NCBI GenBank assembly: GCA_965224325.1 | Contig: CBDCYT010000020.1 | Span: forward strand, 348,715-412,714 | DNA: 64,000 nucleotides | Source of the DNA: CBDCMJ01 sp965224325 | GTDB lineage: Bacteria; Chloroflexota; Dehalococcoidia; Lucifugimonadales; UBA3495 | Direction of reading: 5' to 3' | Shown here: positions 34,620-43,846 of the stretch, piece after piece | How positions within the stretch are numbered: the stretch's first letter is position 1 | How the letters are laid out: every line of letters starts with the position of its first letter | Program-made: the position numbers and the translations under genes | The notes under the pieces: generated by a model | The model's database searches: none | What the model was told of the DNA's origin: nothing | The model's input: the letters and a program-made list of their open reading frames with translations, nothing else

Positions 34620-35975
34620 CTACAGTGTCAGAGCTTCGGCAATCTCGTGAAGCACTTCCGCGTCCCCTTCCTCCACGCTGGCTTGCGTCAAGGCCTGTAG
34701 GGAGTCGCCTCCGCCGATTCTTCCCAGAGCCCATGCGGCATGGCGCCGGACCAAAGGTTCTTCGTGCGCCAACGCCCGGCGCAACGCCGGAACTGCCTTC
34801 TGGTCCCCGTGGTTGCCCAGGGCAACGCAAGCATTTCTTTGAAGGCCCACTCTCTTAGCTCTCAGGATGGGGCTGCCCTGAAACCGCCGCCGAAATTCTT
34901 CCTCGGACATTTCCAACAGGTTGATGAGCTCCAGGGTTGCTATCTTGCGCGGCAGCGGCGAGCCTGGCGCTCTCTCAGCGGGGAGGTCTCCGCCCTGCCC
35001 TCTTTCCCAGGCCTGCCCGGTGGAGTTTTCAGGGCCGGTCTTAGAGTCTTGGCCGGTCTCCGAGTCTCGGGAGGAATGTGTGCCCGCGTTCCTAGCATGA
35101 ACGCTGGTGGCTTGGTCCGTGTGCCACAGCGTGGGCTTGGGGGACGTATTCTTGTGATTTACCGGGCAAACGTCTTGGCAGATATCGCAGCCGAAAACCC
35201 AATCCCCCATCAAGGGCCGCAGCTCCGCGGGTATTTCACCTGCATTCTCGATGGTCAGGTAAGAGATGCACCGGGCGTTGTCCAAAACGTAGGGGGCAAC
35301 TATGGCCCCGGTGGGGCAGGCGTCGATGCACCGCACGCAGCTACCGCAGGTCTTCTTCAGGGGTGGGTCCTGTTCGATATCCAGGTCGGTGATTATTTGC
35401 CCCAAAAAGATCCACGACCCAAGCTCAGGCGTGAGGATGTTGGTATTTTTTCCAAACCAACCCAAACCCGACATGCTGGCGGCGGCCCGGTCCAACATCG
35501 GGCCGTCGTCTATGTACCAGCGGGCCTCGAACTGGCAGTCCAACCGGGTACGAAGGCCCTGGACGTAGGAGGCCATGCGCTTCTTTACTAATTTGTGATA
35601 GTCCCGTCCCCAAGCGTATCTGGCTATCTTCCCAACCGGAGAAGCCGGCGGGGGACCGTCTTCCCCGTCCTGAAAGTAGTTCAGGCCCAAGCAAATTATT
35701 GAGCGGGCGCCCGGAAGTAGGACCTCGGGATTCGTGCCGCGCAGGACCCGGCTTTCATTGAACCAGGGCAACCCGTCCATCAGCCCCGCCCGCAGCCGCT
35801 CCAGCGCCACAGAGCGGTCCCGGGAGAACTCCTGGGCCGACGTCACCCGCACCAAGTCGAAACCCGATTCCAAGGCGTATCCGGTGACGGTGGCTTTTAA
35901 CTGGGTTGAGGCGCCGGGGTCGGCAGCAACGGCTTCATTTCCTCCCCGGTTGGCCTGGCCGTTACCTTCAGCCAA
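34620..35975 (-). CDS. queG: Epoxyqueuosine reductase
   Basis: A 451-residue QueG-like enzyme, the cobalamin- and Fe-S-dependent reductase that makes queuosine from epoxyqueuosine in tRNA. Two 4Fe-4S motifs are present: CGSCVRCIDACPTGAI and FGCDICQDVCPVNHK. Upstream, YIDDGPMLDRAAASMSGLGWFGKNTNIL is the cofactor-binding segment. The C-terminus has HEAT-like repeats (VPALRRALAHEEPLVRRHAAWALGRIGG). An unusual Ser/Thr/Gln-rich insert of about 55 residues separates the Fe-S domain and the HEAT part. Its start overlaps the upstream dCTP deaminase-like gene by eight bases. Confidence 0.92.
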   Translation of the reverse strand: MAEGNGQANRGGNEAVAADPGASTQLKATVTGYALESGFDLVRVTSAQEFSRDRSVALERLRAGLMDGLPWFNESRVLRGTNPEVLLPGARSIICLGLNYFQDGEDGPPPASPVGKIARYAWGRDYHKLVKKRMASYVQGLRTRLDCQFEARWYIDDGPMLDRAAASMSGLGWFGKNTNILTPELGSWIFLGQIITDLDIEQDPPLKKTCGSCVRCIDACPTGAIVAPYVLDNARCISYLTIENAGEIPAELRPLMGDWVFGCDICQDVCPVNHKNTSPKPTLWHTDQATSVHARNAGTHSSRDSETGQDSKTGPENSTGQAWERGQGGDLPAERAPGSPLPRKIATLELINLLEMSEEEFRRRFQGSPILRAKRVGLQRNACVALGNHGDQKAVPALRRALAHEEPLVRRHAAWALGRIGGGDSLQALTQASVEEGDAEVLHEIAEALTL

Positions 35976-36486
35976 AGTTCTCTCCCTGAAAGCGGCCTTG
36001 ATATCCTTCGCTGGCGGCCTGGGGCAACCGGAAGAATATCAGCTGCATCAACCTGGCTCCCCGCCGGAGGCGATAACCGGAAGGATGGTGCACCATCAGC
36101 AGCGATTGGGAACGGCCCTGGTATCCGGCGTCCCAAACCGCGGTGTGGATACTCACACCGCTGCGCAGAAGGCTGGAACGGGGATAACCCAGCGCCATCA
36201 GGTCCAGGGGCAGGTTTACCACCTCGTTGAAGGTGATCACGTAAGGACCGGGGTCCAGGTGGAGCCAACCGTCCGGCCCAAACCCAACTGCCTCCAAGGC
36301 CGATATCTCCCTCTCGCCTGAAACAATTCCGATGCTGCCGGTGGAAACCAGGCTGCTCACCGCGCCCAGCGAAAGGTCAAAGCCGTTGGGCTGAAGCTGG
36401 TCTTCCAACGCCGAGAAGTGTTCCACGAGTGGCGGCGACCCATTGAGCAGCTCTGCGATGGAATCTCGGTCCAAGGGGTTGCCCAC
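35968..36486 (-). CDS. dCTP deaminase/dUTPase-family protein
   Basis: About 172 residues of the trimeric dUTPase/dCTP-deaminase fold: LVEHFSALEDQLQPNGFDLSLGAV at the start, YPRSSLLRSGVSIHTAVWDAGYQGRSQSLL (conserved RSSLLR and active-site region) and RLMQLIFFRLP. The sequence HTAVWDAGYQGR with Asp resembles archaeal-type dUTPases more than Dcd (which has a Glu). It hydrolyses dUTP or deaminates dCTP to feed dTMP synthesis. GTG at 36486 with GGAGGGG upstream is preferred over 36516. It precedes queG in an overlapping pair. Confidence 0.8.
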   Translation of the reverse strand: MGNPLDRDSIAELLNGSPPLVEHFSALEDQLQPNGFDLSLGAVSSLVSTGSIGIVSGEREISALEAVGFGPDGWLHLDPGPYVITFNEVVNLPLDLMALGYPRSSLLRSGVSIHTAVWDAGYQGRSQSLLMVHHPSGYRLRRGARLMQLIFFRLPQAASEGYQGRFQGENFG

Positions 36487-36682
36487 GCATCCCCTCCAAA
36501 CGTCAGGGCCGGACACGGGCTAGCTCGGCGGCGCCGATGGGGCGTTGTTTATCTCGAAACCACGTGAGGAGTTGACCGCAGAGATTCCTGTAAGGCCAGC
36601 CCACGGCTCGTTCAGCGGCGCCGGCCGATCCAAGCGGATGAAAGACGCGTTTTCCGGGAGGTCTGCGGTCCGTCTAATCAGG

Positions 36683-38314
36683 TTAGTCGCGCATGAACTG
36701 CTGAACGTCTTCAGGCAGGGGCTTAAATTCTGGAATGTCGGTGATTATGGCGTCGGTGGTGAGCATCATACCGACGATGCTCCCGGCATTTTCCAGCGCC
36801 GATCGAGTTACTTTGACCGGGTCTACAATTCCTCGTTCAATTACGTGGCAATACTCACCCAACTCGGCATCGAAACCCCAGTCCCCTTCCGCGGCGCGGA
36901 CTCCTTCGACTATCGCCTCACCGGGATAACCCGCGTTCCTGGCGATGAGCGTCAGGGGGGCGCTCAAGGCGTCTTTGACCAGACTCACACCCAAGGCTTC
37001 TTCTTCTTCCAAGCCCTTAACCAGATCATCTAAGACATGAGCCGCGCGAAGGATGGCAACCCCGCCTCCGGGCACGATTCCCTCCTCAACTGCGGCCTTG
37101 CTGGCTGCCAGAGCGTCCTCGGTGCGCGACTTGCGCTCGTTGACCTCGGGTTCCGTACTGCCACCCACCTTTACCACGGCTACTCCGCCGATCAGGGTCG
37201 CCCTTCGCTCTTCCAGTTTCTCACGGTCGTATTCCGAGGTCTCCTGAGTGATCTGCACCCGAATCTCTTCCACCCGGTCTTTGAGCGCCTGAGGGTCTCC
37301 GCGGCCTTCTATGATGAGGGACTCGTCTTTGTTAATCACCATGCGGCGGGCCGTTCCAAGGTGGTCCAGTTCCACCATGTCCAGGGATAGACCCACGTCG
37401 CCGCTGATGATCTGTCCGCCGGTCAATATGGCGGCGTCTTCCAATAAAGCCTTCCGGCGGTCGCCGAATCCCGGAGACTTTACGGCCGCGCAGTCCAAGA
37501 TGCCCCGCTGCTTGTTTATCAACATGGTGGCCAATGCCTCGCCGTCCACGTCTTCGGCAATGATCACCAGCGGGTTGCGTCCGGCCGAGATCACCTTTTC
37601 CATAATTGGGACAATGTCATTGGGAGAGTTAATTTTCTGGTCGGTGATCAGAATGAGCGGTTCTTCCAGCACTACGTCCATCCGCTCCATGTCGGTAATG
37701 AAGCGAGGTGAGATATAGCCCCGGTCCAGCCGGACTCCTTCCACTAGGGTCAATTCGTCCAATAGCACCTTGGACTCTTCGACGGTAACGACCCCGTCCG
37801 GGCCGACTTTGGACAAGGCATCCGCCAGTAGGCTGGCGATGGCCTCTTCGTGAGCTGACAGGGCCGCAACCCGCGCAATCTGGTCCCTGCTTTCCACCGG
37901 TATGGCCATTTTTTTCAACTCTTCGGACATGGCCGCCACGGCTTGATCAATTCCGCTCTTGAGCCCCAGTCCACCGTATCCTGCGGCTACGTTCATGAAG
38001 CCCCGGTGCAGCATGGCTTGGGCGAGGACTACCGAGGTGGTGGTCCCGTCTCCCACGACGTCGTTGGTCTTTTTGGCCGCCTCCGTTACCAAACGAACGC
38101 CCATATCTTCGTAAATGTCGGGGAGTTCCACCTCTCCTGCGATGGTGACGCCGTCACTGCAGACCACGGGCGGGCCGAAGCTGGAAAAACGGCTGAAAAG
38201 CACGTTTCTACCGCCAGGGCCTAGAGTCAGTCCCACAACCCGGCCTAATTCGTCGACTCCGCGCATCAGGCTGCTACGCGCATCTGCGTCGAAGGTTAGC
38301 TGTTTGTCTCCCAT
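36683..38314 (-). CDS. groEL: Chaperonin GroEL
   Basis: A 543-residue Hsp60. Visible blocks include VGLTLGPGGRNVLF, DGVTIAGEVELPDIYEDMGVRLVTEAAKKTNDVVGDGTTTSVVLAQAM (nucleotide site), RGYISPRFITD (apical) and AAVEEGIVPGGGVAIL. The C-terminus ends EDVQQFMRD with no Gly-Gly-Met tail. No groES lies beside it, so it may be a second copy or depend on a distant co-chaperonin. GAGGAG precedes the ATG. No CIRCE element was found in the 270 bases upstream. Confidence 0.95.
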   Translation of the reverse strand: MGDKQLTFDADARSSLMRGVDELGRVVGLTLGPGGRNVLFSRFSSFGPPVVCSDGVTIAGEVELPDIYEDMGVRLVTEAAKKTNDVVGDGTTTSVVLAQAMLHRGFMNVAAGYGGLGLKSGIDQAVAAMSEELKKMAIPVESRDQIARVAALSAHEEAIASLLADALSKVGPDGVVTVEESKVLLDELTLVEGVRLDRGYISPRFITDMERMDVVLEEPLILITDQKINSPNDIVPIMEKVISAGRNPLVIIAEDVDGEALATMLINKQRGILDCAAVKSPGFGDRRKALLEDAAILTGGQIISGDVGLSLDMVELDHLGTARRMVINKDESLIIEGRGDPQALKDRVEEIRVQITQETSEYDREKLEERRATLIGGVAVVKVGGSTEPEVNERKSRTEDALAASKAAVEEGIVPGGGVAILRAAHVLDDLVKGLEEEEALGVSLVKDALSAPLTLIARNAGYPGEAIVEGVRAAEGDWGFDAELGEYCHVIERGIVDPVKVTRSALENAGSIVGMMLTTDAIITDIPEFKPLPEDVQQFMRD

Positions 38315-38585
38315 ACCAGTCTCCTCTACGTGCCTTTCAACTATTTAGCAAGCCAAAATAGAAGGTGTCATATTTTTATTGTTACACGAACAAATATCCG
38401 ATAGTCAGGGACGATTGTCAACCCGTAGCTTCGCGACCCCCTCTGGGGCCTGACGTTGCTGGCGGCCCGCAATTCCGCTTTCACGCAGAAGCCAACCGGG
38501 AAACCCAATCCAGCCCCTGGCGGGCCCAAGGCTTGCCCATGAGAACCTGCCGGCCTTCTAAATCAGCTTCCGGCCTCCTCCAGAG

Positions 38586-39024
38586 GAGCCCGACTCAGAA
38601 GTCTCCACTCACCATTTTGGGCGGACGCAACCTCACTGGTTACTACTATTAACCGCCTAGACCAGTATTGAATGCGGTTCAATAACCCGTCATTCCCGCC
38701 TTCCGTCATCCCCACTCTTCCGTCATTCCCGGCTTCCGTCATTCCTGCCTTCCGCAATTCCCGCGAAGCTTGTCCCCGACCCCGATCGGGGGGCGGGAAT
38801 CCAGACCCAATAACCCGTCATTCCCGCGAAAGCGGGAATCCAGAGAGGTAGGATGCGGGAGGACTCGGCTCTATGAGGCCAGCTCCTCCAGGGGAGGTCC
38901 CCACAATCGCACCCCTTGCTGCCCCTCCATCCGGGCGGCTAGATCGCCTAAACCCGTCATTCCCGCGAAAGCGGGAATCCAGAAAGGTAGGATGCGGGAG
39001 GACTCAACTTTATGAGGCAAGCTC
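38586..39024. mobile_element. MITE with GAGC ends at the folK 3' end
   Basis: The left end GAGCCCGACTCAGAAGTCTC (38586) and the right end reading inward GAGCTTGCCTCATAAAGTTG (from 39024) match the ends of the 58.6 kb MITE. The internal part CGGACGCAACCTCACTGG...CAGTATTGAATGCGG is colinear with the reverse of that element. It is longer because of a 139-bp tandem duplication (38812-39089) and a string of 16-base CCGTCATTCCCGCCTT-type units (38690-38765). Its right end supplies the last codons and stop of folK. Confidence 0.7.
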
Positions 39025-39089
39025 CTTCAGAGGAGGTCCCCACAATCGCACCCCTTGCTGCCCCTCCACCCGGGCGGCTAGATCGCCTA
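38812..39089. repeat. 139-bp tandem duplication spanning MITE end and folK tail
   Basis: Two direct copies, 38812-38950 and 38951-39089, differing at a few bases. Each has AACCCGTCATTCCCGCGAAA, the MITE right end, and the last 60 or so bases of folK (CACAATCGCACCCCTTGCTG...GGGCGGCTAGATCGCC). Only the second is joined to folK. Confidence 0.9.
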
Positions 39090-39576
39090 TGGTGGTGTTG
39101 AGCGTGGGATGGACCAAGCTCCCGTCCAGCTCCGCCAAGGGAATCAAGACGAAAGCTCGCAGGTGCATCCGGGGATGGGGTATCTGGAGACCCGGACTGG
39201 TAACCACGATACCGCCGTAGAGAAGAATATCTACGTCGATGATTCGAGGGCCGTTGGGGGGCGCCGGGCGGCGGCCCAAGTCCTGCTCCACCGTCTTGAC
39301 CCAACTCAGTAGGTCGGCTGGCGTTAGGCGGGTGCAAATCTCCAACACACTGTTTAAAAAGTCGGGTTGGGTCTCCAATCCCCAGGGCGCAGTTGCGTAA
39401 ATAGATGACGCGCGTAGGACCTGGAGCTCCGGCCCTCTGCCGGACAGCGAGTGCTGTGCTTGATCGTGGGCCGCACTTGACCGCTCCCGGCCGAGGCTCT
39501 TCACCGCCGCCGCCAGGTTCTGTTCCCTGAGGCCCAGGTTGGAGCCCAGGCCAAGATAAGCCCTTACCCCACCCAA
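39010..39576 (-). CDS. folK: 2-amino-4-hydroxy-6-hydroxymethyldihydropteridine pyrophosphokinase
   Basis: About 188 residues. HPPK motifs are complete: VRAYLGLGSNLGLREQNL at the start, VYATAPWG-type SIYATAPWGLETQPDFLNSVLEI, LGRRPAPPNGPRIIDVDILLYG (ATP and magnesium ligands) and IPHPRMHLRAFVLIPLAEL. It transfers pyrophosphate from ATP to the pterin before FolP. A TTG at 39576 with GGAG nine bases before it is the likely start, overlapping the folP 3' end by 13 bases. The C-terminal ELAS and the stop codon derive from an inserted MITE end. Confidence 0.92.
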   Translation of the reverse strand: MGGVRAYLGLGSNLGLREQNLAAAVKSLGRERSSAAHDQAQHSLSGRGPELQVLRASSIYATAPWGLETQPDFLNSVLEICTRLTPADLLSWVKTVEQDLGRRPAPPNGPRIIDVDILLYGGIVVTSPGLQIPHPRMHLRAFVLIPLAELDGSLVHPTLNTTIGDLAARVEGQQGVRLWGPPLKELAS

Positions 39577-40499
39577 TGCTGGGGTCTCCAATCGCGGACA
39601 ATGGCGTCGCTCATCCGGCAGACCCGGACCATTTCCTTGACGTCGTGGACCCGTACGATGTCTGTCCCGTTTCCGATGGCCAGTGCCACGGTAGCCGCTG
39701 TGCCTTCGATTAGCCCATCAGGCAACCGGCAGGCGCGGCCCTCCGGCGGATTCCCAGGCTCATCGCCAGGCCGGTAATCCGCCGGAGGGTTTAGCACCAT
39801 CTGTATGGTGGACTTGCGTGACGTGCCCACCAGGAGGGGGTACCCCAAGGCCTTGAAATCCGACAACCGGCGAAGAACCTCCAAATTGTGCTCCGGCGTC
39901 TTACCGAAACCAATGCCGGGATCTAGGATGATGTTTTCGTCCGCCACACCGGCTTTCCGGGCCAACTCCACGCTGCGGGACAAGCTGGCGAACACGTCCG
40001 GCAGTAGGTCTTGGTAGCTGCGGGTTGCCTGATTGTGCATGATCACCAGCGCGGCCGCTCCGGCTGCGACCGCGGCCAAACCGGGGTCGGCTTTTAGACC
40101 CCAAACGTCGTTGACGATGACAGCGCCGGCATTCAACGCTCTACGGGCGACGGCTGCTTTGTAGGTGTCCACGCTTATGGGGATACGCACCCGGGACGCG
40201 ATAGCCTCCAGAGCGGGCAACAGCCGCGCCAGCTCATCCTTCTCGGCTACCGGCGTGGCGCCGGGGCGGGTCGACTCCGCGCCCACGTCTAAAAAATCCG
40301 CCCCATCGTCTTCCATTCTCAGGGCGCGGTCCACGGCGGCGGAAACCTCGGTCCCCAGACCGTCTCGCGAGAAGGAGTCCGGGGTCAAGTTTATGATCCC
40401 CATTACGTAGGTCCGCTTCTTCCAAATCAGCGGTTCTCCGTGGGCCACGCTCAAGTCGCCGGCCGTTTTAGCTTTGGCGCACAACGCTTCTACTCCCAT
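39564..40499 (-). CDS. folP: Dihydropteroate synthase
   Basis: A 311-residue TIM-barrel enzyme joining the pterin pyrophosphate with p-aminobenzoate, the sulfonamide target. Motifs: VMGIINLTPDSFSRDG (pterin loop), ADFLDVGAESTRPGA (loop 2), PISVDTYKAAVARRAL, IVNDVWGLKADP, LDPGIGFGKTPEHN and LVGTSRKSTI. The N-terminal 20 or so residues precede the usual start of the family. AGGGTGA stands before the ATG. folK follows with overlap, giving a folP-folK operon. Confidence 0.95.
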   Translation of the reverse strand: MGVEALCAKAKTAGDLSVAHGEPLIWKKRTYVMGIINLTPDSFSRDGLGTEVSAAVDRALRMEDDGADFLDVGAESTRPGATPVAEKDELARLLPALEAIASRVRIPISVDTYKAAVARRALNAGAVIVNDVWGLKADPGLAAVAAGAAALVIMHNQATRSYQDLLPDVFASLSRSVELARKAGVADENIILDPGIGFGKTPEHNLEVLRRLSDFKALGYPLLVGTSRKSTIQMVLNPPADYRPGDEPGNPPEGRACRLPDGLIEGTAATVALAIGNGTDIVRVHDVKEMVRVCRMSDAIVRDWRPQHWVG

Positions 40500-40519
40500 G
40501 ATAATTCTATCACCCTCAC

Positions 40520-40570
40520 GGTCCCTATTCGGAAGTTGCCCCTATCAGGAAGTGGTCCCTATCCGGAAGC
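40520..40570. repeat. 17-bp tandem repeat, three units
   Basis: GGTCCCTATTCGGAAGT, TGCCCCTATCAGGAAGT and GGTCCCTATCCGGAAGC follow one another exactly in the folP upstream region. The rest of the 293-base gap to the carboxyltransferase gene shows no gene. Confidence 0.8.
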
Positions 40571-40792
40571 TACTCTATGCTTATGCAGTTCAAAACCGGC
40601 GGCCAAACACATATGACGCGCCAGCCTACTCCACAGTGGACTACTCCGGTGTCATCTTGCATGGGTTACGGCCGTCTGCTAGGATGAAACCAGCAATCAC
40701 AGTCGATTTTCGTCACCAGCGGAACCCGATGTTGGTGATTCATTGGTGATTGAAACGAAGCGCCAACTGAAGTTGCCCAGGGGAAGTAAAAA

Positions 40793-42358
40793 GTGACCCC
40801 GGAAAAGAGAGTCATCGACCAAAAGCTGGATTCCCTGCAGCAATTTCGCCAGCAGGCGCGCAAGGGCGGCGGTCAAGAGCGAATAGACCAACAGCATGGC
40901 CGGGGTAAACTCACCGCCCGGGAACGCCTGGCCCTGCTGATGGACGAGGGCACCTTTGAGGAGATCGACGCCTTCGTCACTCACCGGACCAGCGACTTTG
41001 GCCTAGGCGACCGGAAGATCTTGGGCGACGCCGTTGTCACCGGATATGGCAAGGTCGAAGGCCGGCAGGTTGTCGCCTACTCCCAGGATTTTACCGTCTT
41101 CGGCGGCTCGCTCTCGGAAGTGGTGAGCCAAAAAATCTGCAAAGTCATGGACCTGGCGGCCAAGACAGGGTGTCCGGTGGTCGGTCTCATCGATTCGGGG
41201 GGCGCCAGAATTCAGGAGGGAGCTCTAAGTCTGGCCGCCTACGGCGATATCTTCCTTCGCAACACTATGTACTCCGGGGTCGTTCCCCAGATCTCGGTGA
41301 TCTTAGGTCCCTCTGCGGGCGGCGCGGTGTACTCGCCGGGGATAACCGACTTCGTTTTCATGGTCAAAGAGATCAGCCAGATGTACATCACCGGGCCTGA
41401 TGTAATTAAGGCAATCACAGGGGAAGAGGTCACCCACGAGCAGCTGGGAGGGGCGGTTGCTCACGCCACCCGCAGCGGCGTTGCCCACTTCGTTTACGAT
41501 AACGAGGAGGAGTGCCTGGCTGAAGTGCGCAACCTGCTAAGCTATTTGCCTTCCAATAACCTCGAAGATACCCCGGTAGTTGTCACCAACGGGGCCCCGG
41601 CCCGGTCTGATCCGGACCTGCGATACCTGGTGCCTGATGATGCTAACCGCTCCTATGACATGCGGGAGATTATCTACCGGGTGGTGGACGAAGAGGAGTT
41701 CATGGAAGTCCACCAGGGCTTCGCGCCGAACGTGGTGGTGGGGTTTGGAAGGTTGAACGGAAGGGCCGTGGGCATCGTAGGAAACCAGCCGGCCTATCTC
41801 GCAGGGGTGCTGGACATAAACGCTTCCGTGAAGGCCGCCCGGTTCGTCCGGTTTTGCGATTGCTTCAACATACCCCTGGTAACCTTGGTGGACGTCCCGG
41901 GGTTCATGCCGGGGGTGGACCAGGAATACGGCGGAATTATACGCCACGGGGCCAAGCTGATTTTCGCCTATGCCGAGGCCACTGTTCCCAAGGTGGCGGT
42001 CATTATCCGCAAGGCCTACGGCGGGGCCTATATCGTCATGAGCAGCAAGCATCTCCGCTCCGACGTTAACCTGGTCTGGCCTTCCGGTGAAATCGCGGTC
42101 ATGGGCGCTGAGGGAGCGATCAACATTATCTACCGTGAACAGATTTCTAAGTCCGGGAACCCGGACGAAACGCGGAAAGCGCTGATTACCGAGTACCAGG
42201 AAAAGTTTACCAACCCTTACGTCTCCGCCAACCGAGGTTACGTGGACGACGTTATAGACCCGGCCGACACTCGTGCCCGCATCATCAATGCCCTGGAAGC
42301 GTTTCGAAACAAGCGGGACAGCCTGCCCGCTAAAAAACATGGGAACATACCCCTATAA
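40793..42358 (+). CDS. Acyl-CoA carboxylase, carboxyltransferase subunit
   Basis: A 521-residue biotin-dependent carboxyltransferase of the propionyl/methylmalonyl type (PccB, MmdA). Conserved parts: GRGKLTARERLALLMDEGTFEEIDAFVTHR, VVAYSQDFTVFGGSLSE, GLIDSGGARIQEGALSLAAYGDIFLRN (N-domain CoA site), ILGPSAGGAVYSPGITDFVFM, and CDCFNIPLVTLVDVPGFMPGVDQEYGGIIRHGAKLIFAYAEATVPKVAVIIRKAYGGAYIVM (C-domain oxyanion sites). It moves CO2 from biotin to acyl-CoA. The biotin carboxylase and carrier genes are not adjacent. GTG start with AGGGGAAG upstream. Confidence 0.93.
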   Translation: MTPEKRVIDQKLDSLQQFRQQARKGGGQERIDQQHGRGKLTARERLALLMDEGTFEEIDAFVTHRTSDFGLGDRKILGDAVVTGYGKVEGRQVVAYSQDFTVFGGSLSEVVSQKICKVMDLAAKTGCPVVGLIDSGGARIQEGALSLAAYGDIFLRNTMYSGVVPQISVILGPSAGGAVYSPGITDFVFMVKEISQMYITGPDVIKAITGEEVTHEQLGGAVAHATRSGVAHFVYDNEEECLAEVRNLLSYLPSNNLEDTPVVVTNGAPARSDPDLRYLVPDDANRSYDMREIIYRVVDEEEFMEVHQGFAPNVVVGFGRLNGRAVGIVGNQPAYLAGVLDINASVKAARFVRFCDCFNIPLVTLVDVPGFMPGVDQEYGGIIRHGAKLIFAYAEATVPKVAVIIRKAYGGAYIVMSSKHLRSDVNLVWPSGEIAVMGAEGAINIIYREQISKSGNPDETRKALITEYQEKFTNPYVSANRGYVDDVIDPADTRARIINALEAFRNKRDSLPAKKHGNIPL

Positions 42359-42730
42359 ACTCTGGTATGAATTCCGGTCCGGGGCCACCAGCGTTCAGCG
42401 GCCGGCGATCATTGAAACTGAGGCCAGGAAAACTGAGACCAGAAACACTGGGGCCAGGAAAACTGGGGCCAAGGCTTAGCGACAAACTCAAAACGGTCGC
42501 TCTCCGGCGCCATCGATTAGCTGGAAGCCTGGGGCTATGGATTCCAGCTCCCCGATCGGGGTCGGGGACAAGCCTCGCGGGAATCGCGGATGGCACTCTG
42601 GGTTGCGTATGGATACGAAAACGGCTATTTTCAAGGCAACGACGGTTTCGATGCTGCCCCAAGTTTTGAGATAGTTTCTTGGCGTTAATAGCTGAGCCCG
42701 GATAACCCAAAAGCTAGCAGGAGCCCTCTC
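42359..42730. repeat. Intergenic region with a 15-bp tandem repeat and a dispersed palindromic core
   Basis: At about 42417-42476 ACTGGGGCCAGGAAA-type units (AACTGAGGCCAGGAA, ACTGAGACCAGAAAC and so on) repeat four times. At 42537-42591 lies another copy of the GGATTCC-AGCTCCCCGATCGGGG...GCGGGAAT core. No gene is seen. Confidence 0.7.
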
Positions 42731-43789
42731 ATGGAATTCGGTGTTTTCTACCAGCTACCCTGCGGAGATGACCAATCTGCCTCGCAAAGGTACGCAGACA
42801 CTATCGCCCAGTGCAGGCTGGCCGATACGCTGGGCTTCGATAACGTATGGCTGGCCGAGCTTCACTTTCACTCCACGTTTTCAATCACGCCATCTCCCCT
42901 GCTGTTGGCCTCGGCCATCGCCCAGACCACTCAGCGCATCAAGCTGGGTGTCGCGGTCAACTTGATGCCGCTTCACCATCCGATTCACCTGGCGGAAGAC
43001 ATCGCTACCTTGGACGTCATTTCCGGAGGGCGGGCGCTGCTTGGCGTCGGCAGAGGCATTATTCCCAGTCACTTTGAAGGCTTTGGCGTGTCCATGGACG
43101 AGAGCCGGCAGGGGTTCAACGAAGCCTTGGAGTTGGTCATCCAGGCTTGGACCAAAGACGACATTAACTTCGTGGGAGAGAAGTACCAGGTCCGGGATAT
43201 AAGCGTGGCGCCCAAACCTATCCAAAAGCCCCATCCGCCGGTGCACATAGCCTCGACGGGGCCGGACACCTTTGAACTGGTGGGGGCCATGGGTTACCAC
43301 TTGCTGGTTGCGCCGGTCATAGTGGGCAATGAAAGGGCGGTGGAAGGGGTGAAGACGTACCGGCAAAAGCTGGCGGAAAACGGGCACGATCCCGCCCTGG
43401 GCAAAGTGTCGGTCACGCTGCCCATCCTCGTGAGTGAGAGCCGCGATAGAAATAGACTAGCCCCCTTGCTGGAAGAGACCGTCAATTCCTACATTGCAAC
43501 AGTTCACACGATGATGACCTCACCCGCCGCCCATCGCGCTGCCAAGGTAAGCCCGCGAATAGCCCAGATGCAGGAGGGACTTGGCAAGCTTAACTACAAG
43601 CAGATTCTGGCCGAGAACGCTGTTGCCGGCAGCCCGGAGGAGTGTATAGAACGGTTAAACGTCTTCCAGGAGATGTACGGCGCTCAGGAGTACTCCGGGT
43701 GGTTCAACATCGGCGGGAGGCTGCCCCACGAGGAAGTGGTCAAGTCCATGCAGCTTTTTGCCGATAAAGTCATGCCCCACTTTCGCTAA
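42731..43789 (+). CDS. LLM-class flavin-dependent oxidoreductase
   Basis: A 352-residue bacterial luciferase-like monooxygenase: MEFGVFYQLPCGDDQS, DNVWLAELHFHSTFSITPSPLLLASAIAQTTQRIKLGVAVNLMPLHHPIHLAEDIATLDVISGGRALLGVGRG is the classical N-terminal half of this family (barrel strands 1-4), followed by SRQGFNEALELVIQAWTKDD and PKPIQKPHPPVHIA. FMN or F420 use and substrate are not determined. AGGAG is seven to eight bases upstream of ATG. It precedes rarA on the same strand. Confidence 0.9.
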   Translation: MEFGVFYQLPCGDDQSASQRYADTIAQCRLADTLGFDNVWLAELHFHSTFSITPSPLLLASAIAQTTQRIKLGVAVNLMPLHHPIHLAEDIATLDVISGGRALLGVGRGIIPSHFEGFGVSMDESRQGFNEALELVIQAWTKDDINFVGEKYQVRDISVAPKPIQKPHPPVHIASTGPDTFELVGAMGYHLLVAPVIVGNERAVEGVKTYRQKLAENGHDPALGKVSVTLPILVSESRDRNRLAPLLEETVNSYIATVHTMMTSPAAHRAAKVSPRIAQMQEGLGKLNYKQILAENAVAGSPEECIERLNVFQEMYGAQEYSGWFNIGGRLPHEEVVKSMQLFADKVMPHFR

Positions 43790-43846
43790 CTTTGGTAACT
43801 CAGGCCGTCGGCGGCCGGCGCCCGGGAGGCGGTGGAGAGCCCAATC

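Noticed and set aside
38315..38400. CIRCE operator upstream of groEL
   Set aside because: No TTAGCACTC-type inverted repeat is present; the AT-rich stretch there has no symmetrical arms of that kind.
41537..42340. 267-codon minus-strand ORF inside the carboxyltransferase gene
   Set aside because: Antisense shadow; His/Val-rich composition typical of reverse frames of GC-rich genes.
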